A stretch of DNA of 64,000 nucleotides from Spirochaetota bacterium. GTDB lineage: Bacteria > Spirochaetota > UBA4802 > UBA5368. A program made the translations under genes and the position numbers. Below are positions 1 to 8,008 of this stretch, piece by piece (within the stretch, counting starts at the first letter, position 1; the number at the start of each line of letters is the position of its first letter). The notes under the pieces are model-generated. The model ran no database searches. It had not been told where the DNA came from and worked only from the letters and a program-made list of their open reading frames with translations. Where the stretch lies: assembly GCA_035477215.1 (NCBI GenBank), contig DATIKU010000053.1, positions 144,726-208,725 on the forward strand. Reading direction: 5' to 3'.

Positions 1-5
1 CATGA

Positions 6-191
6 TCAGCTGATCACCAGTTGGATAATCGCCATGAGCGCCGAATCGACAAGCCACAGGAAAAGAGAAACGATAATGACCGAAACGATCACCACCATGG
101 TGAAGCTCGTAACCTCGTCCCTGTCCGGCCAGGTCACTTTTTTGAGCTCTTCGCGCGCCTCTTTGATATAGGCCACAATCTTTTTAAACAC
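6..191 (-). CDS. secE: Preprotein translocase subunit SecE
   Basis: This 61-residue protein is the small essential subunit of the SecYEG channel in the inner membrane. A short cytoplasmic amphipathic segment (residues 1-28) carries the typical E-L-K-K-V-x-W-P motif. It is followed by one membrane helix (about 32-55), which is the single-helix form found in most bacteria. The start is GTG at 189-191. rpmG lies 35 bases upstream on the same strand and nusG would be expected next, outside the window. This is the standard rpmG-secE-nusG-ribosomal/RNA polymerase order. Identification is by motif, length and neighbours. Confidence 0.95.
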   Translation of the reverse strand: MFKKIVAYIKEAREELKKVTWPDRDEVTSFTMVVIVSVIIVSLFLWLVDSALMAIIQLVIS

Positions 192-226
192 GCACCACCT
201 TCCAATGCCCTGATATGCTGCCGGAA

Positions 227-379
227 TTACGCCTTTGTCTCTTTGTGCGGCGTGTGTCTGTTGCAGAACTTGCAGAATTTCCTGACCTCAAGCTTGCCCG
301 TCTGGGTCTTCTTGTTTTTGGTCTGCGAATAATTGCGGTTTTTACAGTCCTTGCATGACAATAAAATTATCTCGCGCAT
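227..379 (-). CDS. rpmG: 50S ribosomal protein L33
   Basis: This 50-residue protein is a component of the large ribosomal subunit. It begins M-R-E-I-I-L-L-S-C and has two zinc-ribbon cysteine pairs (C9/C12 and C36/C39), so it is the zinc-binding C+ form. It ends in the usual T-P-H-K-E-T-K. The start ATG is at 377-379. The gene lies between tRNA-Thr and secE on the minus strand, the arrangement seen in many bacteria. Confidence 0.96.
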   Translation of the reverse strand: MREIILLSCKDCKNRNYSQTKNKKTQTGKLEVRKFCKFCNRHTPHKETKA

Positions 380-527
380 ATCTCAACCCGTATATAATAA
401 AAATAAGAGCAAACTATTCGCCGCCCTTTCAACGTCAAGCATTAATTACGAAACCACCCCTTCCCCGGAAGTTGATCTGGGATTAGCCGTGAATGCAGCA
501 TGCGGACGCTTGTCATGTGCTTCGATC

Positions 528-600
528 AGCCCACGACCAGAATCGAACTGGTGACCTTTTGCTTACCATGCAAATGCTCTACCGACTGAGCTACGTGGGC
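528..600 (-). tRNA. tRNA-Thr (anticodon GGT)
   Basis: On the minus strand the sequence folds into a full cloverleaf. The 7-bp acceptor stem pairs 594-600 with 529-535, the D arm reads GCTC...GAGC, and the anticodon stem TTTGC/GCAAA encloses the loop ATGGTAA, giving anticodon GGT. The T arm is ACCAG/CTGGT with loop TTCGATT. The discriminator base is U at 528 and CCA is not encoded. The gene precedes rpmG-secE, a common position for threonine and tryptophan tRNAs. Confidence 0.96.
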
Positions 601-614
601 GACAGAGGCACACT

Positions 615-642
615 ATTATTAAAAACAGGCCGTTTTTGTCAA
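615..642 (-). promoter_or_regulatory. Sigma70-type promoter of tRNA-Thr / rpmG / secE
   Basis: On the minus strand a perfect -35 TTGACA (637-642) is followed after 16 bases by AATAAT (615-620). Transcription would begin about 7 bases before the tRNA 5' end. Hexamer match, spacing and position directly before a stable-RNA gene all agree. Confidence 0.7.
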
Positions 643-680
643 TAATAAATTTTGAAAATACAGGGTGAAAAGGGGTTGAG

Positions 681-707
681 CGGGCGGAGCCCGGCAGTCT
701 CCGCCCG
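681..707 (-). terminator. Hairpin after rlpA, probable terminator
   Basis: A 9-bp GC-rich stem (CGGGCGGAG pairing with CTCCGCCCG) begins 12 bases past the rlpA stop codon on the minus strand. It is followed by a weak pyrimidine tail ending in TTTT rather than a clean T run, so confidence is moderate. Confidence 0.5.
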
Positions 708-718
708 GGGGAAAATTG

Positions 719-1648
719 TTATTCCCGGGCCTCTATTACATAGGCCGAAATATCATCCTTCATCAGCCGCCGCTTATGGTTCTCGGCTTCCTTCCTGCTG
801 GGGATTCCCTCTATTCGCACCTTATAGAAATCGTCCTCGTGAACCACCACCACGGACCGCTTCACCTGGGACGATAGCAGTTCCTTAAGGTTTTCGGCCT
901 TGCGCCGGGAATAGAACGCCCCGGCCTGCAGAGCGAACTTGCCCGATTCCCCGTCCGCGCCCGGGCTCCGACTGTCCGAGTAATCATCCTCCAATCCGGC
1001 ATCATACTCTTTTCCCGATACGGGCTCCACCTCGTCGTCCATCCGGGCCGCCACCCTCGAGGCGCCGTCTTTTCCAAGGACGACGATCCCGACCTTTGCC
1101 TCCCCTTCGGGAAGCATGTTCAGCTGCTTTGCCGCGGCGTAGGAAAGGTCCAGAATGCGGTTTTTCCTATAAGGTCCACGATCGTTGATCCGCACCTTGA
1201 CGATCTCCCCATTGTCCAGGTTCCTGACCGTCACCGTCGTTCCAAAAGGGAGGGTCCTGTGGGCCGCCGTGAGCGCTTTCATGTCAAAACGCTCGCCCGA
1301 AGCGGTCATTCGACCATGGAATTCCCTGCCGTACCATGAGGCCATGCCGGTCTGAAAGAATTTTTCCTTTTTTAAACCGGAATCCGCGCCTTCTTCCTCG
1401 CGAATACCGAATTCCTTACCCGTCCTGTCGGCCGGTTTTACGGTCGGCCCCTTTGCACTACGGGCCGGTTCGTAGGCGGCATCATCGACATTATCATATT
1501 TATAGACATACTCATCGCCGCTTTGCCTTTGCGGCGTCTCTCTCCCGAAGATACTGTCCCTGGTCAGTGCTTTATTGGGTGCGCACGCACCGATCGAAAT
1601 CGCCGCCGCGATCCCCAGCACAAACGCAACCCGGCGTGTCATCATCAT
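719..1648 (-). CDS. rlpA: RlpA-like septal lipoprotein with SPOR domain
   Basis: RlpA proteins are outer-membrane lipoproteins that cut or bind denuded peptidoglycan at the septum. The start chosen is the first of three consecutive ATG codons (1648), 9 bases after a GGAGG. An in-frame ATG 24 bases upstream lacks that signal. The protein has 309 residues: signal peptide with lipobox I-G-A-C (Cys22), an acidic linker, a double-psi beta-barrel domain (about 101-192) with G-x-[13 protein letters not shown] and N-D-R-G-P, and a C-terminal SPOR domain (about 237-309). The N-D-R-G-P aspartate and the His of H-R-T-L are kept, so lytic transglycosylase activity is plausible. It stands alone, divergent from the next gene. 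Confidence 0.9.
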   Translation of the reverse strand: MMMTRRVAFVLGIAAAISIGACAPNKALTRDSIFGRETPQRQSGDEYVYKYDNVDDAAYEPARSAKGPTVKPADRTGKEFGIREEEGADSGLKKEKFFQTGMASWYGREFHGRMTASGERFDMKALTAAHRTLPFGTTVTVRNLDNGEIVKVRINDRGPYRKNRILDLSYAAAKQLNMLPEGEAKVGIVVLGKDGASRVAARMDDEVEPVSGKEYDAGLEDDYSDSRSPGADGESGKFALQAGAFYSRRKAENLKELLSSQVKRSVVVVHEDDFYKVRIEGIPSRKEAENHKRRLMKDDISAYVIEARE

Positions 1649-1788
1649 TGTATCATACCTCCAGACCTTCATCTGATTGAATTATCGGATGCTTCGAAAA
1701 ATGCCTTTATATATAAAAAATCCTTCTTGACCGAAGTGCTCCGTGCGCGATCTGCTTGATTCCTGCTGCGAAATAACAGAGGTGAAGG

Positions 1789-2826
1789 ATGAGCATTGTT
1801 TCAAGCAAACCCACCATTACCCGCAAAGAGCTCGAGAGCGTACTCGACTGCCTGATAAGCGAGCGCCTTGAGCCCGGAGAAGCGGTAAAAAATCTCGAGA
1901 TCGAGATCGCGAACCTCGCCGGCGTACGGCACGCCCTGGCCGTCAATTCGCTTACCGCCGCATACCACCTCTCCTTTCTGGCCCTTGACATCAAGCCCGG
2001 GGACGAGGTCATCATCCCCTCCTATTTCGACTCCGCCGCTCTCAGCGCTTTGCGGCAGGCCGGCGGCGTCCCTGTGCTGGCTGATGCCGGCGAAGGGTCT
2101 TTGTTCCCGTCAATTGACAACATCAGGGCGAGAAAAACCGATAAAACGCGCGCGATAGTCGCCGGGCATACATTCGGCTTCCACGGACCCATTGGAGAGC
2201 TTGGGGATATCGGCGTTCCGCTCATCGAGGACGCGTCCCATGCGATCGGCTCGGAGTGCGACGAGCGCCCGGCCGGGCAGAACGGCGCCATCAGCGTGGT
2301 TTCGTTCGCGCCGTCGATGGTCATCACAACCGGTAACGGCGGCATGGTCCTTACGGATAATTCACGCTTTTTTTCGGCGATGCGCGACCTGCGCGGCGGT
2401 CCGTCGCCGGAGCGCATTGGCTTCGACTACACAATGACCGACTTCCAGGCCGCCATGGGGCTCTCCCAGCTCTCACGCCTCCCTGATTTTATTCGAAGAC
2501 GCAGGGAGATCGCCCGCGTCTACTACGATGCGCTCAAAACAACGCCGCACCGCGCCCCGTACTCCTATGGGGATTCGTTCGTTTATCAATCGTTTCCGGT
2601 GTTTTTCGACGCCCCGGCTGAAAAGCTCGAAAAATACTGGAAAAAGAGCGGAATCGAGGTACAGAGGCCATATCCGAAGGCGCTTCACCACCACCTCTCG
2701 CTTCGGGGACCGGACTATCCCCATAGCGACCGACTTTCAAAAAAACTCTACGCGCTTCCGATTTTTCCGACGCTTACGAAAAAAGAGATCGAAAAAATCA
2801 CCCGCGCGCTCGGTCGTTTCGTCTGA
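1789..2826 (+). CDS. DegT/DnrJ/EryC1/StrS-fold protein lacking the PLP lysine
   Basis: The 345-residue sequence follows the sugar-aminotransferase fold from end to end: an N-terminal helix pair, N-S-L-T-A-A in place of S-G-T-x-A, the P-G-D-E-V-I-I-P strand, and D-A-S-H-A-I-G carrying the aspartate that contacts the PLP ring nitrogen. In the lysine motif, where the family has S-F-x-x-x-K-x-I-T-T-G-x-G-G, the codon at 2317-2319 is ATG, so residue 177 is Met. PLP cannot form the usual internal aldimine. It may be a non-catalytic paralogue or an enzyme that uses PMP in another way; ColD-type dehydratases in this family use His here. queD starts 37 bases after its stop and may be cotranscribed. 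Fold assignment is firm; function is unknown. Confidence 0.8.
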   Translation: MSIVSSKPTITRKELESVLDCLISERLEPGEAVKNLEIEIANLAGVRHALAVNSLTAAYHLSFLALDIKPGDEVIIPSYFDSAALSALRQAGGVPVLADAGEGSLFPSIDNIRARKTDKTRAIVAGHTFGFHGPIGELGDIGVPLIEDASHAIGSECDERPAGQNGAISVVSFAPSMVITTGNGGMVLTDNSRFFSAMRDLRGGPSPERIGFDYTMTDFQAAMGLSQLSRLPDFIRRRREIARVYYDALKTTPHRAPYSYGDSFVYQSFPVFFDAPAEKLEKYWKKSGIEVQRPYPKALHHHLSLRGPDYPHSDRLSKKLYALPIFPTLTKKEIEKITRALGRFV

Positions 2827-2863
2827 GGCAACGGCAGAATCGCCTGATCTAAGGGAGGAAATA

Positions 2864-3244
2864 ATGTATATTCTGACGGTTGAAGACAGCTTCTCCTCGG
2901 CCCATCAGCTAAGAGGTTACAGCGGCAAATGCGAAAACCTGCACGGCCACAACTGGAAGGTCGTGGCGAGTGTTAAGGGGGATACGCTGAACGAAACCGG
3001 CCTGCTCGTGGATTTCGGCGAACTCAAGAAAATACTGCGCACCATCATCGGAGAGCTCGATCACCGCAATCTGAACGAGCATCCCGGATTTTTATCGCCC
3101 AATCCGAGCTCTGAAAATATCGCCGCCCATATTGCACGACGCTTCGACGTCGAACTTGCCGCCCTGCCCGGCCCGCTGGCACTCGAGTCCCTGACGGTCT
3201 GGGAATCGGACACATCCCGCTGCACCTACATCCCGCAGCGCTGA
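2864..3244 (+). CDS. queD: 6-carboxytetrahydropterin synthase QueD / PTPS family
   Basis: The 126-residue protein belongs to the 6-pyruvoyl-tetrahydropterin synthase fold. QueD converts dihydroneopterin triphosphate to 6-carboxytetrahydropterin, an early step towards queuosine in tRNA. The zinc histidines are visible in S-A-H-Q-L (His14) and L-H-G-H-N-W, and the catalytic Cys lies just before the latter (G-K-C-E-N). D-H-R-N-L-N-E and W-E-S complete the active site. The start ATG at 2864 follows a strong GGGAGG; a longer in-frame reading would run into the upstream gene. Other tetrahydropterin roles cannot be excluded because no other que gene is in the window. Confidence 0.88.
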   Translation: MYILTVEDSFSSAHQLRGYSGKCENLHGHNWKVVASVKGDTLNETGLLVDFGELKKILRTIIGELDHRNLNEHPGFLSPNPSSENIAAHIARRFDVELAALPGPLALESLTVWESDTSRCTYIPQR

Positions 3245-3416
3245 ACCACCCTCGCCGCCGCGAATACGCTTTTACGCGAAAGCCGTTCCCGGCGACCCGG
3301 GACCGCAAGGTACCGACACCGATTCCGAATAAGGGACATTTTTTTTGCTTGATTTTTTTACGTATTCCGGGAGTGGTTTTGTTGTCGCAATAAAAATCAT
3401 TTAGGAGATATACCAA

Positions 3417-3572
3417 ATGAAGAAGAATGTTCTCGTTCTAACGCTCGCAATGGTTCTTGCCTTTGCGTTCAGCTTCTCGTTCGTAGGCTGCAAGAAGGAA
3501 GAAGCGCCCGCTCCCGCCGTTACCGAAGAAGTTAAAGACGAAGCGGCCGCTCCTGCCGAAGTAAAGAAGTAA
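3417..3572 (+). CDS. Small lipoprotein, 51 residues
   Basis: A strong ribosome site (AGGAG) precedes the ATG by about 9 bases. The product has a lysine-rich N-terminus, a hydrophobic core and a lipobox F-V-G-C (Cys25). A 26-residue tail of Lys, Glu, Ala and Pro follows, without recognisable fold. It would be lipidated and tethered as a short, charged, probably disordered peptide. A clean terminator follows directly, so it is expressed as a single gene. The family is not recognised. The signal peptide, lipobox, ribosome site and terminator together make it a convincing gene. Confidence 0.8.
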   Translation: MKKNVLVLTLAMVLAFAFSFSFVGCKKEEAPAPAVTEEVKDEAAAPAEVKK

Positions 3573-3591
3573 TTTTTTCTTTATTCCGGAA

Positions 3592-3627
3592 GAAAGGGGG
3601 TGTTCATCGGACGCCCCCTTTTTTTCT
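3592..3627 (+). terminator. Rho-independent terminator after small lipoprotein
   Basis: A GGGGG...CCCCC stem (3596-3600 with 3614-3618), extended by G-U and A-T pairs, closes a short loop. It is followed by a run of eight T, about 20 bases after the stop codon. Confidence 0.9.
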
Positions 3628-3751
3628 TAATTTCCATACAAAAAGCTTGTTAATTCACCGGGTTGATATAATCTTAAACACGCCTGCCCTCATGGATATT
3701 TTACCGAAGTGTTGAGCACACGCATCGGTAGCTTTACGGAGCAGCCAGAAA

Positions 3752-4093
3752 ATGGATGGAAACCCCAATCGCGCCGCGGTAACCGAAGAGGCGGTAACGC
3801 TTCTTGCGCATGAAAACATCATCTCGGCCCTTAAAAACTCGGCCGCCGCAACCCCGGAGAAGGAAATCGCCGTGGAATTTATCAATTCCTACGTTGAATT
3901 CATCAAGGAAATCGTCGGCCACGACATTAAACGGGGAACCCTCAGGGGGGATTTCGAACTGCGCGATCTGGTCGCCCACATCAACTCGATGATGCAGCAG
4001 AAGGATGAATACGTCTACACCACCATGGTAATGCAGTGCCCCCTGCATTACAAGGCCGTCCACAAGCACCTTACGCATCCCGCAGGGGACTGA
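3752..4093 (+). CDS. Hypothetical protein, 113 residues
   Basis: The product is soluble, probably all-helical, with no signal peptide or membrane segment. A GGAG lies about 10 bases before the ATG. I do not recognise the family. Its central part (about 35-75) is amphipathic and acidic, and the C-terminal 25 residues contain one Cys and four His, a spacing that could bind a metal but matches no motif I know. It converges with the GH57 gene, leaving only 7 bases between the stop codons. Codon choice (GC-rich third positions) resembles neighbours, so it is probably a real gene. Confidence 0.55.
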   Translation: MDGNPNRAAVTEEAVTLLAHENIISALKNSAAATPEKEIAVEFINSYVEFIKEIVGHDIKRGTLRGDFELRDLVAHINSMMQQKDEYVYTTMVMQCPLHYKAVHKHLTHPAGD

Positions 4094-4100
4094 AATATTT

Positions 4101-6203
4101 TTAAAGTTTCGGCACGCCTTCCGCGGATAATGTCAACTCGAAGTTTTCCGGATCGTCGTTCATCGCGTATACAAGCAGCAGCGACGAGCCCTGATAGTTC
4201 TTCTCGAATCCGCGGTCGGACTGCGATACCGTATATATCGGATACCGCACCAGCCTAAAAACGCGCGATGATCCGACCGAGACCCTGATATCTGAATAGC
4301 GGTCTACGAGCGCGAACGAATCGACGCCCTCCGTCAGGCCCGCCGTGTCGAGAAAGGATTCCCCCCTTGCCAGTCCGGGTATTTCATAAAAACGGTCTTC
4401 ATCATGCGCCGCGAGCAGGTTTATGTTCAGCTCGACCCCGAAAAGCGTTCCGGCGGCGCCGGCCACGGAATATCCCGCTTTTACGCCCGTGAGCGCCGCG
4501 CTGAACGAGTAACGCTTGCGGATGACGATCGACCGCCCGTCAAAACAAACCTCGCGCTGCAGCGGCACCTGGATATCCCTGGCCTTTTTCTCGACGGTGT
4601 ACGAGTACGGCAGGCCTCCGCACTCAACCATATCCGCCCGCCCGGACATGAGGTCTTCCGCGGACGGGAGCACGCGCAGAAAAAGGTCTTTAAACGAATA
4701 CCGCCTGCATGCGTCGTACACCAGTCGGTCTTTAAGCCCCTTTTCCCTGACCACGACCATGTCGTGGATCGACTTTACGTCGCCGCTCTGTTCCTCGTCT
4801 TCGTTAAAGTGTCTCAGGGTTTCGTGGTACGCTTCATGGCGGCGCGGTATAACCGCCAGGATATCGAAGCGTCTGGAATACACGCCCAATTCAGCGATGG
4901 CGCCGCCGTGGGCGGGAGCGATGAGCGCCGCCATATCATTTCCGCGCAACAGCACCTGGTTCCGCCCTTCGTTCCATATGTCTCTGTCGATCACTTCGAC
5001 GCCCTTGCGCCCGAGCGCTTTGATATACCGCTCTTCGGCCGCGAGGACATTGTGATGAAGCGCATGACGCAGGCTTGAAAGATATATGCCCCCGAAAAGG
5101 CCGTGCCAGTAGGCGCAGTTACACTCGCTTTTATAAAGATCCCTTTTCGCATCATCGAGCACAATTCGTTTTTCGCGCTCCAGCGCCCGTATCTCGCCGC
5201 TCAGGAGAAGGGTACGCTTGTTGAGCGCGTTGGATTCGGGATACTTATTCAGAAAATTATTCCATACCCCTCCCTTCAGGAATGGGTAAAAATCCTTCTC
5301 CCGGTCCCAGCCCTTTATCTCCTTGTGCAGGTCGATCAGCCGGGACGCGACCGGCGAAGGGAGCGCCCATTCGGACAGCTCGTAATAACTGCCCTGGGTG
5401 AGATACACCCGTCCGAGGGGAGCGTTCTCCCGAACGTATTCGGAAGGAAGGGTCATATCTATCCAGTCCTCCCGGAGCACCGCTTCAACGAAATTTATCA
5501 GCCACTTCTCCTCGAACACCCACTTGAATGTGCCCGGCCACATGCCGAATTTTTCGCCGTCGTCGCCGTACAGGAAGGCGCATTCACCGCGACGGTCGGC
5601 CACCGATTTGAAGTAATCGACGGTCTCGGCCGGAAGCCTGAACGGAATGGAGTACCGGAGGAAACGGTCGATCGGAAATACCTTGAGCTGCCGGTCGAGC
5701 CGTTCGGTGATGTAATAGCCGTACAGCTCGTCCTCTTCGATCCCCGCGTAGCGAAAGTGATTGTCGTCGAGGATGGTGTAATCGACCCCCAGGTCCGACA
5801 CAAGTCGCGGTATCTCCGGATCCCATACGCGCTCCGCAGTCCAGAAACCTTTAGGCTTGGCGCCGAAACGCTTCTCGCAGTACTTCTGCATCATCGTGAT
5901 CTGCCCGCGGATGTCGTCCTCGGAAATTATTGAAAAAATCGGCTCGTAGAAACCGCCGCCGATTATCTCCACCTGGCCCCGATCGCGCATCCCGGAGAGT
6001 GTCTCCATGTACTCGGGATGTCGCTCCTCTATCCATTCCAGGAGCGGGCCGGAGTGATGTACGGCGAATCTGAACTCAGGATATTCCTTCAGCACCCGAA
6101 GCGTCTTATCATAGCAATCCCGGAACCCCCATTCGAAGACATGGTCGAAATTTCCGACCGGCTGATGGTTGTGGAGGCAGAAAATAAACCTGCATTTTGT
6201 CAT
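4101..6203 (-). CDS. GH57 family 4-alpha-glucanotransferase / alpha-amylase
   Basis: This 700-residue cytoplasmic enzyme acts on alpha-1,4-glucans by a retaining mechanism. The N-terminal GH57 barrel begins with the family signature L-H-N-H-Q-P-V-G (about 10-17). The nucleophile glutamate is in F-W-T-A-E-R-V-W (about 119-126) and the acid/base aspartate in Y-G-D-D-G-E-K-F-G-M-W-P (about 213-224). The C-terminal half matches the beta-sandwich domains (DUF1925/1926-type) of Thermococcus 4-alpha-glucanotransferase. It lies 25 bases downstream of glgC in the same orientation, behind a response regulator, which fits glycogen metabolism. Glucanotransferase versus amylase cannot be settled from motifs. 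Confidence 0.88.
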   Translation of the reverse strand: MTKCRFIFCLHNHQPVGNFDHVFEWGFRDCYDKTLRVLKEYPEFRFAVHHSGPLLEWIEERHPEYMETLSGMRDRGQVEIIGGGFYEPIFSIISEDDIRGQITMMQKYCEKRFGAKPKGFWTAERVWDPEIPRLVSDLGVDYTILDDNHFRYAGIEEDELYGYYITERLDRQLKVFPIDRFLRYSIPFRLPAETVDYFKSVADRRGECAFLYGDDGEKFGMWPGTFKWVFEEKWLINFVEAVLREDWIDMTLPSEYVRENAPLGRVYLTQGSYYELSEWALPSPVASRLIDLHKEIKGWDREKDFYPFLKGGVWNNFLNKYPESNALNKRTLLLSGEIRALEREKRIVLDDAKRDLYKSECNCAYWHGLFGGIYLSSLRHALHHNVLAAEERYIKALGRKGVEVIDRDIWNEGRNQVLLRGNDMAALIAPAHGGAIAELGVYSRRFDILAVIPRRHEAYHETLRHFNEDEEQSGDVKSIHDMVVVREKGLKDRLVYDACRRYSFKDLFLRVLPSAEDLMSGRADMVECGGLPYSYTVEKKARDIQVPLQREVCFDGRSIVIRKRYSFSAALTGVKAGYSVAGAAGTLFGVELNINLLAAHDEDRFYEIPGLARGESFLDTAGLTEGVDSFALVDRYSDIRVSVGSSRVFRLVRYPIYTVSQSDRGFEKNYQGSSLLLVYAMNDDPENFELTLSAEGVPKL

Positions 6204-6228
6204 GGCTTCCTGTGGGTCGATGGTGGAT

Positions 6229-7446
6229 TCAGAAAATAAAACGCTTGGGGATGACCACTATTCCGTCGCTCGTTACGGTGAAACGCGCGGCATCGCGCTC
6301 GAGGTCGTAGCCTATCGATTCGTTAGCCGGTATCTCGACATACTTGTCGACGATCGCCCGCCTGATCCTGGCATGTCTTCCTATTTTAACTCCGTTCATG
6401 ATGATAGAGTCCAGTATCTCGGCGTAACTGTTCACCTTCACTCCGGGGGATACCACCGATCGGTAAACGCGGGAGCCGCTGATGATCGCCCCGTGGGATA
6501 TAATCGAATCCACCGCCATCCCCCGGCGGTCGTCGGCGTCGAACAGCAGCTTCGCCGGAGGATACTGCTCCAGGTTCGAGCGGATCGTCCATGTACGGTC
6601 GTACATGTTGAGCTGCGGGCTTATGGCGATGAGGTCCATGTTGGCGTCGAAAAACGAATTAAGGGTCCCTATATCTCTCCAGTATGCGCGATCGTCCTCA
6701 TACTTCACATAATCGTAGGCGACCACCCGCTCGCTGCCGTAGATGCGCGGAATGATGTCCTTGCCGAAATCGTTATCGCCCTCAAGGCGATGGTTTTCCG
6801 AGAGGTACTGCACCAGCTTTTCGGTCTTGAAAACGTAGATCCCCATCGAAACGAAGGACGAATCGTCCCTGCCGGGGATGGACTTCGGTTTTTCAGGCTT
6901 CTCGCTGAAGCCGGTGACGCGGCTCGCCGCATCGACCTCGAGAACGCCGAAGCGCGCGGCCTCCGCCACCGGCGTCTCGATCGCCGCGATCGTCATGTCC
7001 GCGTCCCTCTCGACGTGGTAGCGTATCATTTTACGATAATCCATTTTATAAACATGGTCCCCAGAAAGTATCAGGACGTATTCGGGACGCTCCATCTCTA
7101 TGATGTAGATGTTCTGAAAAATCGCGTCGGCGGTGCCCCTGTACCAGTTATTGTCGATGCGCTGCTGCGGCGGCACCACGTCGATGAAGCTGCCGAGCTC
7201 GCGGGGGAAGAGGTTCCAGGCAGTTTTGATATGACGGTCGAGCGAGAGCGATTTATACTGCGTGAGAACGATGATCCTCGTCAAATCGGAGTTCAGGCAG
7301 TTGGAGAGGGAGAAATCGATAATGCGGTAAATGCCTCCGAAAGGTACCGCCGGCTTGGAGCGGTCCTTCGTCAGCGGGTAGAGGCGTTCCCCCTGACCTC
7401 CGGAGAGCAGAAAAACGAGCGTGCGCTTGAGATATTCATTATCCAT
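6229..7446 (-). CDS. glgC: Glucose-1-phosphate adenylyltransferase GlgC
   Basis: GlgC makes ADP-glucose for glycogen synthesis. The 405-residue protein has the nucleotidyltransferase signature S-G-G-Q-G-E-R-L-Y-P-L-T (about 14-25), K-P-A-V-P-F-G-G, the G-T-A-D-A-I-F-Q-N substrate loop and S-G-D-H-V-Y-K-M-D-Y. A left-handed beta-helix region with regular hexapeptide-like repeats occupies about 290-400. Length is normal for bacterial GlgC. The start codon overlaps the stop of the response regulator gene by one base (TAATG), so translation is coupled, and a GH57 enzyme gene follows. No glycogen synthase or branching enzyme is in view. Confidence 0.95.
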   Translation of the reverse strand: MDNEYLKRTLVFLLSGGQGERLYPLTKDRSKPAVPFGGIYRIIDFSLSNCLNSDLTRIIVLTQYKSLSLDRHIKTAWNLFPRELGSFIDVVPPQQRIDNNWYRGTADAIFQNIYIIEMERPEYVLILSGDHVYKMDYRKMIRYHVERDADMTIAAIETPVAEAARFGVLEVDAASRVTGFSEKPEKPKSIPGRDDSSFVSMGIYVFKTEKLVQYLSENHRLEGDNDFGKDIIPRIYGSERVVAYDYVKYEDDRAYWRDIGTLNSFFDANMDLIAISPQLNMYDRTWTIRSNLEQYPPAKLLFDADDRRGMAVDSIISHGAIISGSRVYRSVVSPGVKVNSYAEILDSIIMNGVKIGRHARIRRAIVDKYVEIPANESIGYDLERDAARFTVTSDGIVVIPKRFIF

Positions 7447-7808
7447 TATTTCGATTTACTGGTAAGTATCTCCTGGATCTTGCCCTTCAGCTCGTCAAGA
7501 TTCGACGACTTCGTGATATAGGCGTCGGCGGTCCACGTCATGAAGTTGCTCTTGTAATTCGAATACGCCGTGTAGATGATGATGGGTATCTTTTTATCGC
7601 GCGACAGGATTTTCCCGAGCGCCTCGATACCGTCCATCTCCGGCATGCGGATGTCCAGCACCACGAGGTCGTACTTATTGGCCTTCACCTTGTCGACAGC
7701 CTCTCTCCCGTTGGCCGCTTGGTCAACCTCGTATCCTTCGTCCTGAAGCTCCATCGTGTAGAGTTCCCGCTGATGTTGTTCGTCTTCAACGACCAGTATT
7801 TTTCTCAT
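7446..7808 (-). CDS. CheY-like single-domain response regulator
   Basis: The 120-residue protein is a lone receiver domain. The acidic pair E8/D9, phospho-acceptor Asp52 (V-V-L-D-I-R-M-P) and Lys in A-Y-I-T-K are all present. There is no output domain, so it must act by protein contacts. The start at 7808 follows a strong GGGGAGAG; the longer reading adds 11 residues that do not belong to the fold. It overlaps glgC by one base, an unusual coupling of a phospho-signalling protein to glycogen synthesis. No histidine kinase lies next to it. Confidence 0.9.
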   Translation of the reverse strand: MRKILVVEDEQHQRELYTMELQDEGYEVDQAANGREAVDKVKANKYDLVVLDIRMPEMDGIEALGKILSRDKKIPIIIYTAYSNYKSNFMTWTADAYITKSSNLDELKGKIQEILTSKSK

Positions 7809-8008
7809 ACTCTCCCCCCGAAAGATCAAAAATCTTTCCATGCAACGGACGCTTTCAGACTACAATCCGAATCGGCATAATTCAACCATTTTTTATTGCC
7901 CCGGCGGCCGTGTCAGTACGGCCGTTAAGTTTTCAGGGGTTTTCCTGCCGCGCGTGTGGGGGGCCACTGCCTGAACTAAGGGATTTCTTCTTTATGGCGC
8001 CTGTATAT

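Noticed and set aside
6169..7521. 450-codon open frame on the plus strand
   Set aside because: Opposite glgC; no recognisable domain.
7890..7930. Hairpin between alaS and the response regulator gene
   Set aside because: CGGCCGT-type palindrome without a T run in either direction; too weak to call as a terminator.
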